A DNA stretch of 64,000 nt from NCBI GenBank assembly GCA_030529825.1, contig JAUMWD010000004.1, forward strand, positions 44,122-108,121. Direction: 5' to 3'. Every line of letters starts with the position of its first letter. Position 1 is the first letter of the stretch. Under the pieces are notes generated by a model that saw nothing but the letters and a program-made list of their open reading frames with translations, had not been told where the DNA came from and ran no database searches. The DNA comes from Bacillota bacterium. GTDB lineage: Bacteria > Bacillota > Clostridia > Oscillospirales > Oscillospiraceae. This document shows positions 33,351 to 43,647 of the stretch, piece after piece. Position numbers and translations under genes: made by a program.

Positions 33351-36300
33351 TTAAAAGTTTTTCACGCTGAAGGCTTCGCCTGCATCAAGGAAATACAGCA
33401 CGCATTCCTTCACGGGCTTCCCCGTGATTCTTTCCGTCGCAAGAGCATAAGCCCGAAGCTGTCCCTTGTAGACCTCAGCACGGCTTATAAGCGCATCGCC
33501 TCTCACCTTATCGGTCTTATAGTCCACTATGGTAAGCTCGCCTTTTTCCTCAATGCAGCAGTCCATTACACCCTGAAGCAGCACCTTTTCCCCTTCTCCT
33601 CCCGTGAAGAAGTCCTCCGCAGGACAGAGAATTGAAAACTTGAACTCACGGTTAATTTTATCCGCATTCATAATGCGCTGACCGATTTCGGATTTAAAAA
33701 GTTTCAGAATTGCCTTTGCATCCACAGCCTCCGCCTGACGGTCGGTGAGGAAGCGGCAGGCTCGCAGGCGCTCAATCTCCGCCTTAATGGAGTCAATATC
33801 ATCTGTCTTTTTATAGTCGATATACTGCAGCACCATGTGGGTTGCCGTGCCCTTTTCCGCGCCCGTCATGGGACGGCTTTCCCGCAGGAAATCCGGCATA
33901 CGGAAGCTCCGCTGTCTGTGTGGTGCTACGGACAGTGTTTCCTCGTCAGTTTCCTCGCGGTGCTTCATTTCCGTTGCGGTAACCTTACTGGGCAAGGCTT
34001 CGGCATTTTCATAGGCATAGCGGAAGGCAAGGTTTCTACGCAGTTTTTCCTTTATCTCCCCATTGACCTCGACCTTCACCTGCGCCTCCGCGGTTTTTTC
34101 CGATTTCTCTGCCTTTTCGGGATAATGTATACCCAAGCGCATACACTCGCTCTTATCTGCAAGCAGAGAATACATGAGCCATGTTGCAGGACTTTGGGCG
34201 GACATGAGCACCTCCGGTGACATGGGGAAGCTCACAAGGGGCATGAGCTTCTGCAGCTTCTCCTCCGGCTCCTTCATGGCCGCCGTCATATACAGATATT
34301 CCTTTGCTCTTGTCAATGCCACATACAGCAGGCGCATTTCCTCGGAAAGCATCTCCCGGTCGGAGCGCATTTTAATTGCGTTTCGGGCAAGAGTGGAGTA
34401 TTCAATGCCGCGCTCCGTGTCCGTAACCTTGGGGCCAAGACCAAGCTCGGGATGCACCAGCACCGCATCCTTTAAGTCCTGACGGTTAAATCTCCGGTTT
34501 GTATCGCAGAGGAACACAATGGGGAATTCAAGTCCCTTGGACTTGTGCACGGTCATTATCTGCACCGCGTTTCCGCTGCTGCCGCGGCTCGGCTCCTCGC
34601 CCCTCTCGTTTAGCTTATTCAGCCACTCCACAAAACGGTGGAGGCCTCGGTAGCCCGTGGACTCAAAGCGCTTTGCGTAGTCCAGCATGAGAGTGAGGTT
34701 ATTGCAGCGGTTTTCCCCGTCTCGCATGGCGGAGCATATAGCGAAGGCATCCAGCTCGTCATAGAGCTTCCATATAAGCCCCCCCAGCTCCATGTCTCTC
34801 GCGCAATTGCGGAAGAACATTAGTCTGTCAAGAAACTCGGCACATTTTCCGTCGGCGTCGCCCCGCTTTACAAGGGCTGTGAAAAAGTCGCTTTTCTTAT
34901 CCGCGGCACGGATTTCCGAAAGCTCATCGGCGGTAAAGCCGAAAAACGGAGAACGCAGGGCGGAAATCAGCGGCACATCCTGACGGGGATTGTCTATGAC
35001 CGCCAGCAGGCTGATGATGCCGGAAATCTCCATGGAGTCAAAGAAGGAGCCGCCTTGTCCGGTCATTACGGGCACATCTGCGGCAATCAAAGCTCTGCGA
35101 TAGACATCCCCGATGGAATTTGCCGAGCGCATAAGTATGGCGATATCGCTGTATCGCGCAGGTCTGCGCATATCACGGTCCGTGACAAGAGTTCCGCTGT
35201 CAACTATGCTCTTTATTTTCTCCGCCACAAAGGCGGCCTCAAGCTCCGTTTTATCGGGGCTTTCATCCTCGTCGTCGCCTTCGGTGATGCCAATCAGCAT
35301 AAGCTCGGGCACAGGCACGCTTTCGGCATAATAGCCTGCGCCGCACTTAAGCTCCGCATATCTGTCATAGGCAATCTCGCCCAGGGTTTCCGACATACAG
35401 GTGTGGAAAACATGGTTTGCGGCATCAAGCACCTGTGAGCGTGAACGGAAATTCTCCTGCAGCATGATGCGCACGGGCTCATTCCCCTCCGCCGAGGCAA
35501 GGTCGGAAAAACCGTTATATTTTCCGGTAAATATTGTGGGGTCGGCGAGGCGGAAGCGGTAAATGGACTGCTTGACATCGCCTACCATGAAGAGACTTTC
35601 TCCGTTTTTGGAAGCGGCACGGAAAATGGCATCCTGCACGGCATTTACATCCTGATACTCGTCCACCATGATTTCCGTAAATTTTCCCGAAACCGCCCGG
35701 GCAATATCCTCATGCTCCGAAAGCAGCTTATAGGCCATGTGCTCAAGGTCGGAGAAATCCACCTCGGCGCGGCGGCGCTTTTCCGCGGCATATACCCTGT
35801 CAAATTCCAGCGTCAGCTTCAGCAGCGCCTGCATGGCAGGTGCGGTTTTGCACATATCCGCAAGGGTCTTTTTGGACTCGGCGCTGATACTCTCCGTAAA
35901 GCGAGCCACCGAGCCTTTGCACCGCTCGCGCACAGCCTTTATGTATTCCGACAGCTCGGGATCCGGGGACTTTTGCAGAGAACTGAGGCGCGGGAATTTA
36001 ATGGGAAGAAAGGCTATTGCCTTATCCCAGCCCAGGTCCAGCGCCTTTGAAAACTCACGAAGATTTGCGGCGCTTTCGGCAATGCTTGCGCCGTAGGCCG
36101 CAAATATTTTCTCCTCCGCCTGTGCTTCTGCCACCAGCATTTCCATGCGCTGCGCCCAGAAATCGGCCTTGAGCTTCAGCGTAGAGATGATTTCTTTACC
36201 CCAGGCGGTTTCCGCCGCATCGGAGTAATTCTTCGACAGCTCCTGAATCTGCGTCCTCGCCCACTCCTCGGGCAGGGCGTGGCTCTGCATTTTCTTATGG

Positions 36301-36836
36301 AGATTTACCACCAGCTCCGCAAGACGGCTGTCGTCGCGGCCCCGTCCCACGGTATCTGTGAGGAGTCGGAAGTCCTCATCCATGTGCTCATAGCAGGACT
36401 CCATGACCTTTTCGATTACCCTTTCCTTAATGGCGTCGGAGCGTTCCTCTTCGATCACCTTAAACTCCGGTGAAAGACCTGCAGCGTGGCAGTTTTCCCG
36501 CAGAAGATTTGCGCAGAAGCTGTGGATTGTTCCAATCTGCGCCCGCTGACACAGGGCGCTCTGACGGCGCAGCCGCTTGTTTTCCGGGTCATTAGCAAGG
36601 CGTGAGGCAATCTCGTCCATGATGCGGCTGCGAAGCTCCGCCGCCGCGGCCTTGGTGAAGGTAATTATGAGGAAACTGTCCACATCGGCGGGGTTTGTAT
36701 CCTGGGTGATTCGGGCAAGCAGTCGTTCCGTCAGCACCTTGGTTTTACCCGAGCCTGCCGCCGCAGACACCAGCACCGTGCGATTTGCGGTGTATATTGC
36801 GTCAGACTGTGATTTTGTCGGTTTGAATTCAGCCAT
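33351..36836 (-). CDS. addA: ATP-dependent helicase/nuclease subunit A
   Basis: Helicase-nuclease subunit of AddAB, which resects double-strand breaks for RecA. At about 1161 residues it has UvrD-type motifs: LVSAAAGSGKTKVL (Walker A), VDEYQDVNAVQD (Walker B), VGDVKQSIYRFRLADP (III) and YVALTRAKEYLYM (VI). A C-terminal RecB-type nuclease site has GVMDCCIEEKGE and IVDYKTDK. The start at 36836 overlaps the addB stop and follows GGGAGGTGAGGG. The frame continues upstream into addB. Confidence 0.96.
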   Translation of the reverse strand: MAEFKPTKSQSDAIYTANRTVLVSAAAGSGKTKVLTERLLARITQDTNPADVDSFLIITFTKAAAAELRSRIMDEIASRLANDPENKRLRRQSALCQRAQIGTIHSFCANLLRENCHAAGLSPEFKVIEEERSDAIKERVIEKVMESCYEHMDEDFRLLTDTVGRGRDDSRLAELVVNLHKKMQSHALPEEWARTQIQELSKNYSDAAETAWGKEIISTLKLKADFWAQRMEMLVAEAQAEEKIFAAYGASIAESAANLREFSKALDLGWDKAIAFLPIKFPRLSSLQKSPDPELSEYIKAVRERCKGSVARFTESISAESKKTLADMCKTAPAMQALLKLTLEFDRVYAAEKRRRAEVDFSDLEHMAYKLLSEHEDIARAVSGKFTEIMVDEYQDVNAVQDAIFRAASKNGESLFMVGDVKQSIYRFRLADPTIFTGKYNGFSDLASAEGNEPVRIMLQENFRSRSQVLDAANHVFHTCMSETLGEIAYDRYAELKCGAGYYAESVPVPELMLIGITEGDDEDESPDKTELEAAFVAEKIKSIVDSGTLVTDRDMRRPARYSDIAILMRSANSIGDVYRRALIAADVPVMTGQGGSFFDSMEISGIISLLAVIDNPRQDVPLISALRSPFFGFTADELSEIRAADKKSDFFTALVKRGDADGKCAEFLDRLMFFRNCARDMELGGLIWKLYDELDAFAICSAMRDGENRCNNLTLMLDYAKRFESTGYRGLHRFVEWLNKLNERGEEPSRGSSGNAVQIMTVHKSKGLEFPIVFLCDTNRRFNRQDLKDAVLVHPELGLGPKVTDTERGIEYSTLARNAIKMRSDREMLSEEMRLLYVALTRAKEYLYMTAAMKEPEEKLQKLMPLVSFPMSPEVLMSAQSPATWLMYSLLADKSECMRLGIHYPEKAEKSEKTAEAQVKVEVNGEIKEKLRRNLAFRYAYENAEALPSKVTATEMKHREETDEETLSVAPHRQRSFRMPDFLRESRPMTGAEKGTATHMVLQYIDYKKTDDIDSIKAEIERLRACRFLTDRQAEAVDAKAILKLFKSEIGQRIMNADKINREFKFSILCPAEDFFTGGEGEKVLLQGVMDCCIEEKGELTIVDYKTDKVRGDALISRAEVYKGQLRAYALATERITGKPVKECVLYFLDAGEAFSVKNF

Positions 36837-39800
36837 TACCCTCACCTCCCTCAAGAATATTCCACACCTTGGTTGCATCAAGCTTTGGTGAAATACGCAT
36901 ACGCTCACCGTTTTCGCCGTTCACAAAATGGCAGGCGGCGAAATAATCGCATTGCGCGCAGGCGTTCTCCTTCTGACTGCGATAAAACGGGTCTGCGGCA
37001 ATGCTGCCCTGATGCAGCTCCCTTGCCATATCCCGCAGGGTTTTGTTTATATGCTTTGCCAGAAGTCCGAAGCGCTCGGCGCTGGCAAGAGACGCGCCCG
37101 AGGGTATTCCCTCCTTGAAGGTAACGGGGATATACTTCGGCGTTTCTCCAGCCTCCATGGCCTTCAGCACATCATAGTTCTCCAGCAGAAGTCCGCTGCG
37201 TCTGACCTCCTTGGCGCGCTTGTCGGCAATTTTCTCATCGCTCAGGTCCGTGGCTTCGGACAGCATTACATCTCTCGCCGGGATATACATGACACCTGCG
37301 GGAACAATTTCCTTCCCGTAAAGCAGATGGCCGTTTTCGCCTAAAGAGAACAGATACAGCAGCATCTGAAGTCCCATGCCGCACCACACATCGGGAAGCG
37401 AAAACTTCTTTTTTCCCGTTTTGTAGTCCATGACGCGCACATAGAGCTTTCCCTCATGCACCCAGCCGTCAACACGGTCGGCTATGCCCGTGAGGATGAG
37501 GTTTTCCTCACCGTCGCCCAGACTGTAGGGCGGAATTATATCGCTCTTGCCGAAGTCCAGTTCAAAGGACAGGGGTTCAAAATCCGATACGCGCAGCTCG
37601 TTTGCCATGTCGGAAACCACGGCGCGCACATCCTTTGTAAGTCTGCGGAAAAGATATTCAAAGCGGGGTGATTTCTCCTTGAAATCGTTGAGCTTTTCGT
37701 GTACATATTCGGAGATATACTTATCCGTAAGCTCACGGAGCTTGTGGTCATCCACCTTTTTAAATCCACCCAGAGTCATGACATCGCCCGCCACGTGCTC
37801 CAGGATATAGTGCATGAAGGTACCCATTTCAGGCGGTGCGAAGCCTGCGGGCTCACGCTTTTTCGCTTTGAGTCCGTACTGCATGAAATATGCAAAGCGG
37901 CAATTGGCGAATTTGTCAATTCTAGAGGCCGACAGTCGCAGTTTTTCCCCGTAGAGGGCCTTGACGGAGGCCTTGGAAAGACTTCCGCGGCTCATTTCCG
38001 AGGCCTTCAGCAGTGCATCCATACGCAGCGGGTTTTCCTCCGCAAAATATTCCGCCGCCGATGCCTCAAGCTCACCGCCGCCCCGCAGGGCATTTGCCGC
38101 AAGCTCAAAAGCCGGTGCCGCCGCATTAATGCGCATTTTCGCAGGTACAACAGCCTCGGTTTCAAGCCCGAAGAGAGTTTTTGCTCTGTTGACCACAAAA
38201 GCGGGCCGCAGCACATCGCCGGAGGCACCGAAGGCAGGATAACAGAAATGCAGGCTCTCCGAAGGCAAAGTAAGGCAGTTATAGATGACGGAAAATTCGC
38301 GCCACATATCGCTGTCACCTGCGCCGCCCAAATCAATGTCAATCTCCAAAAGCTGCTTGCGCTCATCGTTTGAGAACATTCCGTTTTGAGTATCAGCCGC
38401 AGGAAGCCGTTCATCGGAGGCGCCCAGCACAATGAGATGCTTTATCCTTCTGCGGCGCATACGGTCAAAGTCACCCGCAGTGACACGGTCAAGAGACACG
38501 GGAATCGTTCCCACATCATATTTGGACAGCATGGCAGTGAAGAGTCTGCCGAAGCTGTCACAGTCGGACTCCGCATCACCTAAAATTGCGGCGCTCTGCT
38601 CGAGGGCGGAAACAGTAATGTCCCAAAGCTGTGCATACTCCTGCGCCGCGGCGGAAAAGCCATTTTCATTCAGCTCCTTCCCGCGGCTTTCCAGCTTTTC
38701 GGAGAGCTTCAGCTCCTCCAAAAGCTCTGCCAGTGCCTTCGCCTGTTCCCCGGCGGTTTCCGCGTTTTTGCTGCGCTCCTCAAAGCGCAGAAGAGGCGCA
38801 GCGGCTCTGCGGCGCAGTCGGTTTATTTTGTCAAGCTGTTCATTTGTCTCATCGGTATACTCTCCGCCATAGCCCTCGGGATGCAGCCGCCAATCTCCGC
38901 TTTGCTTCCACGCGCTGCCCCGGAGCTGCCACATGAGTATATAGTTTTCAAGCTCGTCGCACTCGGCATCATCAAGTCCCGCAAGACCTGTGCGGAGATA
39001 TGCCAGCACATCGGATATTTCCCAGCCGCCGCCGATTATCTCGTAGGCGCCGGAAATCAGCGCAGGCAGAGGCTTGGCCAAAAGGTCGCTTTTGCGCGCT
39101 GTATAAAGAGGAACACCGTAACGCTCAAACACGCTTTCCAGCAGCAGTCTGTAATCCTCAAAGCCTCTGACTGCAATGGCAATATCACGCCAGCGGCATC
39201 CCCTTTCCCGCACAAGCTCAACGCATCTTGCGGCGGCAAACTCGCATTCCGCCGCCGCACTGCCGGCGGCATGGATGCCCACCACAGCTTCTTCGCATTC
39301 GGCCTTGGAGGCAGAGTAGCTGAACATATTATCCGCATAGACACGCAGAGCCTCGTTTTTTCCCGCGGTGCCGTCTACGGTGTTCAGCTCGTATTTAATT
39401 TTGTTTTCATGGCAGAATGCCATCAGGGTGCGTACCGTAACTCTGCTCAGCTCGAAAACCTCACTGCCGCCGTCAAGAGCATCACAGCCGATACACAGGA
39501 TGACCTCTACCCCCTTCATGAGCAGCGCCTCAATTACCCGACGTTCCTGAACCGTAAAGCCCGTAAAGCCGTCAATATATACATGGTTTTTCTCGCAGAA
39601 GGAGCTGTATCCGATCTGCTCTGCAAGGACACTCAATCTGTCAGCAGGATCCGCACGGCCATTTGCCACCACTGCGTCATAAGCCTCCTGCACCAAAGCA
39701 AGGTCGGACAGCTTTTCCGAAAGCGCGCCGTCGCACTTTGCGGAGGCCTCCGCAAGCTGCTCTGCGGTGATGCAGGCAGCTTTCAGCTCATCCACAGCGG

Positions 39801-40164
39801 AGAGAAGCAGAGTCTGCAGCTCCGTTCTCTTTCTCGCAGCGGAATACACCCGAAGCCTTGAGTAGAGCCCCTCTGTTGCAAGGGCCATGCACAGCATTCT
39901 GCCGCCCTTATCCAAGTACCTTGCCGCGCCGCCGCCCAGCTCTCCGTTAAGTCTGCGGGCAAGTCCGGTAAAGGACAGAACCTCGGCATACAGCGAAAGG
40001 CTGTCGCCGCAAATCTCGCACAGCTCGCGCTCGGCCTCATGGCTGAACTGCTCCGGCACCAGCAGGATATAACCCGCCTCATGCCGCAAAACGGCGCTGT
40101 GTATCTCTTTCATAAGGGCAGAGCTTTTGCCAGTGCCCGCTTTTCCCATGATTATTCGCAGCAT
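36829..40164 (-). CDS. addB: ATP-dependent helicase/nuclease subunit B
   Basis: Partner of AddA, about 1111 residues. It has an N-terminal Walker A (IMGKAGTGKSSALM), helicase-like but mostly inactive motors, and a C-terminal nuclease (RVDGWVHEG and VMDYKTGKK). An iron-sulfur cluster is indicated by FANCRFAYFMQYG and the CAQCDYFAACHF group. The addB-addA order and 8-base overlap are typical of Firmicutes. A promoter is visible upstream. Confidence 0.95.
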   Translation of the reverse strand: MLRIIMGKAGTGKSSALMKEIHSAVLRHEAGYILLVPEQFSHEAERELCEICGDSLSLYAEVLSFTGLARRLNGELGGGAARYLDKGGRMLCMALATEGLYSRLRVYSAARKRTELQTLLLSAVDELKAACITAEQLAEASAKCDGALSEKLSDLALVQEAYDAVVANGRADPADRLSVLAEQIGYSSFCEKNHVYIDGFTGFTVQERRVIEALLMKGVEVILCIGCDALDGGSEVFELSRVTVRTLMAFCHENKIKYELNTVDGTAGKNEALRVYADNMFSYSASKAECEEAVVGIHAAGSAAAECEFAAARCVELVRERGCRWRDIAIAVRGFEDYRLLLESVFERYGVPLYTARKSDLLAKPLPALISGAYEIIGGGWEISDVLAYLRTGLAGLDDAECDELENYILMWQLRGSAWKQSGDWRLHPEGYGGEYTDETNEQLDKINRLRRRAAAPLLRFEERSKNAETAGEQAKALAELLEELKLSEKLESRGKELNENGFSAAAQEYAQLWDITVSALEQSAAILGDAESDCDSFGRLFTAMLSKYDVGTIPVSLDRVTAGDFDRMRRRRIKHLIVLGASDERLPAADTQNGMFSNDERKQLLEIDIDLGGAGDSDMWREFSVIYNCLTLPSESLHFCYPAFGASGDVLRPAFVVNRAKTLFGLETEAVVPAKMRINAAAPAFELAANALRGGGELEASAAEYFAEENPLRMDALLKASEMSRGSLSKASVKALYGEKLRLSASRIDKFANCRFAYFMQYGLKAKKREPAGFAPPEMGTFMHYILEHVAGDVMTLGGFKKVDDHKLRELTDKYISEYVHEKLNDFKEKSPRFEYLFRRLTKDVRAVVSDMANELRVSDFEPLSFELDFGKSDIIPPYSLGDGEENLILTGIADRVDGWVHEGKLYVRVMDYKTGKKKFSLPDVWCGMGLQMLLYLFSLGENGHLLYGKEIVPAGVMYIPARDVMLSEATDLSDEKIADKRAKEVRRSGLLLENYDVLKAMEAGETPKYIPVTFKEGIPSGASLASAERFGLLAKHINKTLRDMARELHQGSIAADPFYRSQKENACAQCDYFAACHFVNGENGERMRISPKLDATKVWNILEGGEGNG

Positions 40165-40196
40165 TTTTACACCGCCTTAACATATCTTAATGTAAT

Positions 40197-40225
40197 ATTG
40201 TACCAAAGTTACCCTGTATTCGCAA
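40197..40225 (-). promoter_or_regulatory. addBA promoter
   Basis: Minus-strand TTGCGA (40220-40225), 17 bases, TACAAT (40197-40202) preceded by TGG, an extended -10. Confidence 0.7.
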
Positions 40226-40410
40226 GTCTGCGGCAAACCCGACTTTGTATAAAAGCTATCAATCTTTTTGCGTTTTTAAGGTTGAATATTATTGTGCAAA
40301 ATGATAAAATAGCTTCGCATAAAGCGTGGCATTTTACCACATTTTCACAAAGTTCGCAGTGCTGAATTTCGAGATTTATTAAAAATTGCTCTGTTTTCAG
40401 TGCATTTTTT

Positions 40411-40424
40411 GCTCAATTTTGAGC
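40411..40424 (+). promoter_or_regulatory. Short palindrome in the aminotransferase leader
   Basis: GCTCAATTTTGAGC is a 14-base perfect palindrome followed by TTTT, 43 bases before the start codon of the 40467 gene. It could be an operator or a weak attenuator. The rest of the 302-base gap (40165-40466) is AT-rich; apart from the addBA promoter I see nothing more. Confidence 0.35.
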
Positions 40425-40466
40425 TTTTAAATTCCGATTCATACGCAGCGAAGAAAGGAAGAACAC

Positions 40467-41663
40467 ATGAAGTTTTCAAGCAAAATTGAAAAATGCGGTC
40501 TTTCTCCCATGAGAAAGTTCGCTCCCTACGCCAACGAGGCTGTCAAGGCAGGTAAAAATATTTATCACCTGAACATCGGTCAGCCCGACATTGAGACTCC
40601 CGCAGCATACTTTGAGGCTGTCAAGAATTTCTCCCAGCCCGTTTTGGCCTACGCTCCCTCTGACGGCGTTCCCGTAATGATTGATGCCATCGTTGACTAC
40701 TACAACAAGATCGGCGCACCCATCAACAACAAGCAGGTTCTCATTTCCACCGGCGGCTCCGAGGCTCTGCAGATTGCGCTTTCCTGCATTCTCGAGGACG
40801 GCGATGAAATCATCGTTCCCGAACCCTTCTACCCCAACTACACCACCTTCATCACCATGACCGGTGCTACCATCCGCCCCATCACCACCAAGCCCGAGGA
40901 AGGCTACAAGTTCGCAATCCGCGAGCGTGTTGAGGCCTGCATCAATGAGCACACCCGTGCAATCATGTTCACCAACCCCGGCAACCCCACCGGCACCATT
41001 CTCACTAAGGAAGAGCTCAAGCTCATGGCCGACATTGCCAAGGAGCACAACCTCTTCATCATCGGTGACGAGGTTTACCGTGAATTCGTTTACGGCGGCG
41101 AGGATCTCATGAGTCTGCTTCAGCTCGAAGGCTATGAGGAGAATGTCATTGTCATCGACTCCATGTCCAAGCGTTTCTCCGCCTGCGGCGCACGCATTGG
41201 CTGCATGATTACCCGCAACAAAGAGCTTTACAACCACGCAATGAAGTGGTGCCAGGGCCGTCTGTGCGCCTCCACTCTTGACCAGGTTGCTTCCGCAGCT
41301 CTCTACACCGTCGGCCCCGACTACTTCGATGCAGTTCGCAAGGAGTACAAGGAACGCCGCGACTGTCTGGTAGAAAGTCTGAAGAAGATTCCCGGTGTGG
41401 TTTACTCCGATCCCAAGGGCGCTTTCTATGTAATGGCTGCTCTCCCCGTTGACGATGCCGAAAAGCTGCAGCTGTTCATGCTGCAGGAGTGGGACGACAA
41501 CGGCGACACCCTCATGTTCACCCCCGCAGAGAGCTTCTACAAGACTCCCAACACCGGCAAAAACGAAATCCGCATGGCATATGTCATCAACAAGGACGAC
41601 ATTACCCGCAGCATGGAGCTTCTGGCAAAGGGCATCGAAGCCTACAACGCGCAGAAGAAGTAA
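40467..41663 (+). CDS. PLP-dependent aminotransferase, class I (aspartate-type)
   Basis: A 398-residue fold-type I aminotransferase. It shows HLNIGQPDIETP near the N-terminus, ISTGGSEALQIAL (cofactor loop), MFTNPGNPTGTIL, IIGDEVYREFVYGG, the PLP lysine in DSMSKRFSACGARIGC and the substrate Arg in KNEIRMAYV. This is the AspC/AlaT-like Ib branch. It is monocistronic with highly biased codons (CTC, AAG, CGC), suggesting strong expression. The amino donor cannot be assigned. Confidence 0.88.
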   Translation: MKFSSKIEKCGLSPMRKFAPYANEAVKAGKNIYHLNIGQPDIETPAAYFEAVKNFSQPVLAYAPSDGVPVMIDAIVDYYNKIGAPINNKQVLISTGGSEALQIALSCILEDGDEIIVPEPFYPNYTTFITMTGATIRPITTKPEEGYKFAIRERVEACINEHTRAIMFTNPGNPTGTILTKEELKLMADIAKEHNLFIIGDEVYREFVYGGEDLMSLLQLEGYEENVIVIDSMSKRFSACGARIGCMITRNKELYNHAMKWCQGRLCASTLDQVASAALYTVGPDYFDAVRKEYKERRDCLVESLKKIPGVVYSDPKGAFYVMAALPVDDAEKLQLFMLQEWDDNGDTLMFTPAESFYKTPNTGKNEIRMAYVINKDDITRSMELLAKGIEAYNAQKK

Positions 41664-41675
41664 GGTTAATATAGC

Positions 41676-41709
41676 AAAACAGCAGTCCGTAAAAACGGAC
41701 TGCTGTTTT
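41676..41709. terminator. Bidirectional terminator
   Basis: A 15-bp stem (AAAACAGCAGTCCGT with ACGGACTGCTGTTTT) with an AAAA loop, between the aminotransferase and the convergent ClC gene. Confidence 0.92.
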
Positions 41710-41712
41710 TTA

Positions 41713-42966
41713 TTATCTCGCATAACGGTTAATGTACTCTGCACGAGTTTTTGAATATATGATTTTCTGGCTGCTGTAAAGACTGAAGTAGCCTGAAAGC
41801 ATGTATGAGATTGCGCAGGCAAGGGCAAAGTAGATTAGCTCGCCGGAGCCGAAGAGCTCAACGCTCAACACAATAGAGGCAATGGGGCAGTTAACATTAC
41901 CGCAGAACACCGCCACAAGGGCAATTGCCGCCGCAAAGCCCGCAGGCAGGCCAATCAGCGGTCCAAGCACACAGCCGAGGGTTGCACCGATAAAGAAGGT
42001 GGGCACTATTTCGCCGCCCTTGAAGCCGAAGGCGATGGTGATAACCGTGAATATCAGCTTCCAGAAAAACGCCCAGTTCGGAGCAATTCCCTCATTTACG
42101 GCGCTTTCGATAATGTGGGTGCCGGCACCGTTATAGTCATTGGTGCCCACGGCAAGGGTAAGACCTATGAGAACAGCGCCGCCGATGATTGCCCTGATAC
42201 AGCCGCTTTTTACGGCCTTGTTTGCAAACTCCTCCGTCTTATGAAGCAGCTCGCAGAACACCATGCTGACTATTGCGCAGGCAATGGCGAGGACCACTAC
42301 CTTCAGAAGCGTCAGCGCCGCAAGTGGCTCAACGGTTACAACAAAGCGTGTGGGTGCAAGCTTGAAGGCAAGGGAAATTGCGTATGCAACAATTGAGGAC
42401 ACAAGGCAGGGTATGAGCGCCACATAGTAAAGTATGCCCACGGATATTACCTCAAGGGCAAAGATCGTTGCGGTTAGGGGCGTTCCGAAAAGCGCCGCGA
42501 AAACCGCGCTCATGCCGCAAAGCGTCACTATGCGCATATCCTTGTCGTCAAGGTGCAGCAGCCTGCCGATTTTCGAGCCGAGGCCGCCGCCTATCTGAAG
42601 CGCCGCGCCCTCTCGTCCCGCAGAGCCGCCCACCAAATGTGTGAGCACCGTTGCGACGAATACCACAGGCACCAGCATTACATGGAGCTTGTCGCCCTCG
42701 TGGATGGATTCAATAATGCGATTTGTGCCGACGCCCTTCATTTTTGTTATGCGATACATTCCCGCAATGAGGAAGCCTGCCACGGGCATGAGATATATGA
42801 GCCAGCCGTGGCCACCTCTGAAGGAGGTCGCCCAATCAACGGCAATGTGAAACAGCGAACCCACCAATCCGCATACCGCGCCAATCAGGCCTGCAACAAA
42901 AAGCCAGCGGTAAAATGTGCGGAAGTATTTGCCCGCATAAACGGCGGCATTTTTGAATTTTGACAT
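41713..42966 (-). CDS. ClC-family chloride channel/transporter
   Basis: A 417-residue membrane protein with about 10-12 segments. ClC signatures are GGSAGREGAALQIGG (the GREGP-type anion filter, here ending in Ala) and KGGEIVPTFFIGATLG (GGEIVP in place of GGxFxP). The gating glutamate in GREGA is present. The Ala in place of Pro in the GREGP motif and the changed GGEIVP motif are those of a diverged branch, in which some members export fluoride, but that is inference. The start at 42966 follows GGGAGG. Confidence 0.87.
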   Translation of the reverse strand: MSKFKNAAVYAGKYFRTFYRWLFVAGLIGAVCGLVGSLFHIAVDWATSFRGGHGWLIYLMPVAGFLIAGMYRITKMKGVGTNRIIESIHEGDKLHVMLVPVVFVATVLTHLVGGSAGREGAALQIGGGLGSKIGRLLHLDDKDMRIVTLCGMSAVFAALFGTPLTATIFALEVISVGILYYVALIPCLVSSIVAYAISLAFKLAPTRFVVTVEPLAALTLLKVVVLAIACAIVSMVFCELLHKTEEFANKAVKSGCIRAIIGGAVLIGLTLAVGTNDYNGAGTHIIESAVNEGIAPNWAFFWKLIFTVITIAFGFKGGEIVPTFFIGATLGCVLGPLIGLPAGFAAAIALVAVFCGNVNCPIASIVLSVELFGSGELIYFALACAISYMLSGYFSLYSSQKIIYSKTRAEYINRYAR

Positions 42967-43060
42967 GAGTTCGCCTCCCTTTTCAGATTTCAGCCTAAAA
43001 TAATATATATCCACATCTGCCAAATGTCCAGCGTTATTAAACGGAAAACTGCGTAAACAC

Positions 43061-43089
43061 TTGATTTTTGCGTCATAATTGGTTACAAT
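43061..43089 (+). promoter_or_regulatory. Promoter of the PH-domain gene
   Basis: TTGATT (43061-43066), 17 bases, TACAAT (43084-43089). Confidence 0.65.
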
Positions 43090-43121
43090 TGATTTTACAT
43101 TATTCTGAAGGAGCGATGGTC

Positions 43122-43523
43122 ATGGCAAAGGTTTTGGCAAGCATCAAGGAATTGTGGCACGACAGAAAGAGATATTTCGGTCTGCCCTGGTCATTTACAA
43201 GATATGCCCTCAGCGAGGACCGTCTGTTCCTCCGCCGTGGCTTTCTGAACATCAAGCAGGATGAAATCGTGCTTTACCGAATCCGCGACCTGCGCGTTAC
43301 ACAGAATCTGTGGCAGCGCATTTTCGGCGTAGGCACCGTTCATGTGGTCTCCACTGACAAAAGCATCCCCCAGCTTGACATCAAAAATGTTAAGCAGCCC
43401 TTTGAGGTCAAGGAGCTCATCCACAAAACCGTTGAAGAGCTTAAAATCAAGCGCCGTATGCGTGTCGGTGAAATGAGTATGGATGTTGACGATGATTCCT
43501 TTGATTTTGAGGATAACAACTGA
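43122..43523 (+). CDS. Bacterial PH-domain (YdbS/YdbT-like) protein
   Basis: A 133-residue soluble protein with a bacterial pleckstrin-homology domain (bPH2, DUF304): WSFTRYALSEDRLFLRRGFLNIKQDEIV is the family core (shown in parts), followed by YRIRDLRVTQNLWQRIFGVG and a terminal acidic tail. Of the possible starts, the ATG at 43122 has AAGGAG 8 bases upstream; the ATG at 43116 is too close. Role unknown; unlike most of the family it lacks transmembrane segments. Confidence 0.8.
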   Translation: MAKVLASIKELWHDRKRYFGLPWSFTRYALSEDRLFLRRGFLNIKQDEIVLYRIRDLRVTQNLWQRIFGVGTVHVVSTDKSIPQLDIKNVKQPFEVKELIHKTVEELKIKRRMRVGEMSMDVDDDSFDFEDNN

Positions 43524-43528
43524 AAAAT

Positions 43529-43549
43529 AACCGCCGCAAAGCGGCGGTT
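43529..43549 (+). terminator. Hairpin after the PH-domain gene
   Basis: A perfect 9-bp stem (AACCGCCGC with GCGGCGGTT) with an AAA loop and only a weak T/A-rich tail. It ends the PH-domain unit just before the tRNA. Confidence 0.6.
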
Positions 43550-43556
43550 AATATAT

Positions 43557-43647
43557 GCAGCGGTATCGAAGTGGTCATAACGGGGCTGACTCGAAATCAG
43601 TTTGCAGGTAACACTGCACGTGGGTTCGAATCCCACCCGCTGCGCCA
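43557..43647 (+). tRNA. tRNA-Ser (anticodon CGA)
   Basis: A class II tRNA of 91 bases with encoded CCA. Acceptor stem GCAGCGG pairs with CCGCTGC; discriminator G. The anticodon stem GCTGA/TCAGT holds the loop CTCGAAA, anticodon CGA (reads UCG). A long variable arm (TTGCAGGTAACACTGCA) is the serine hallmark. T-arm GTGGG-TTCGAAT-CCCAC. Confidence 0.95.
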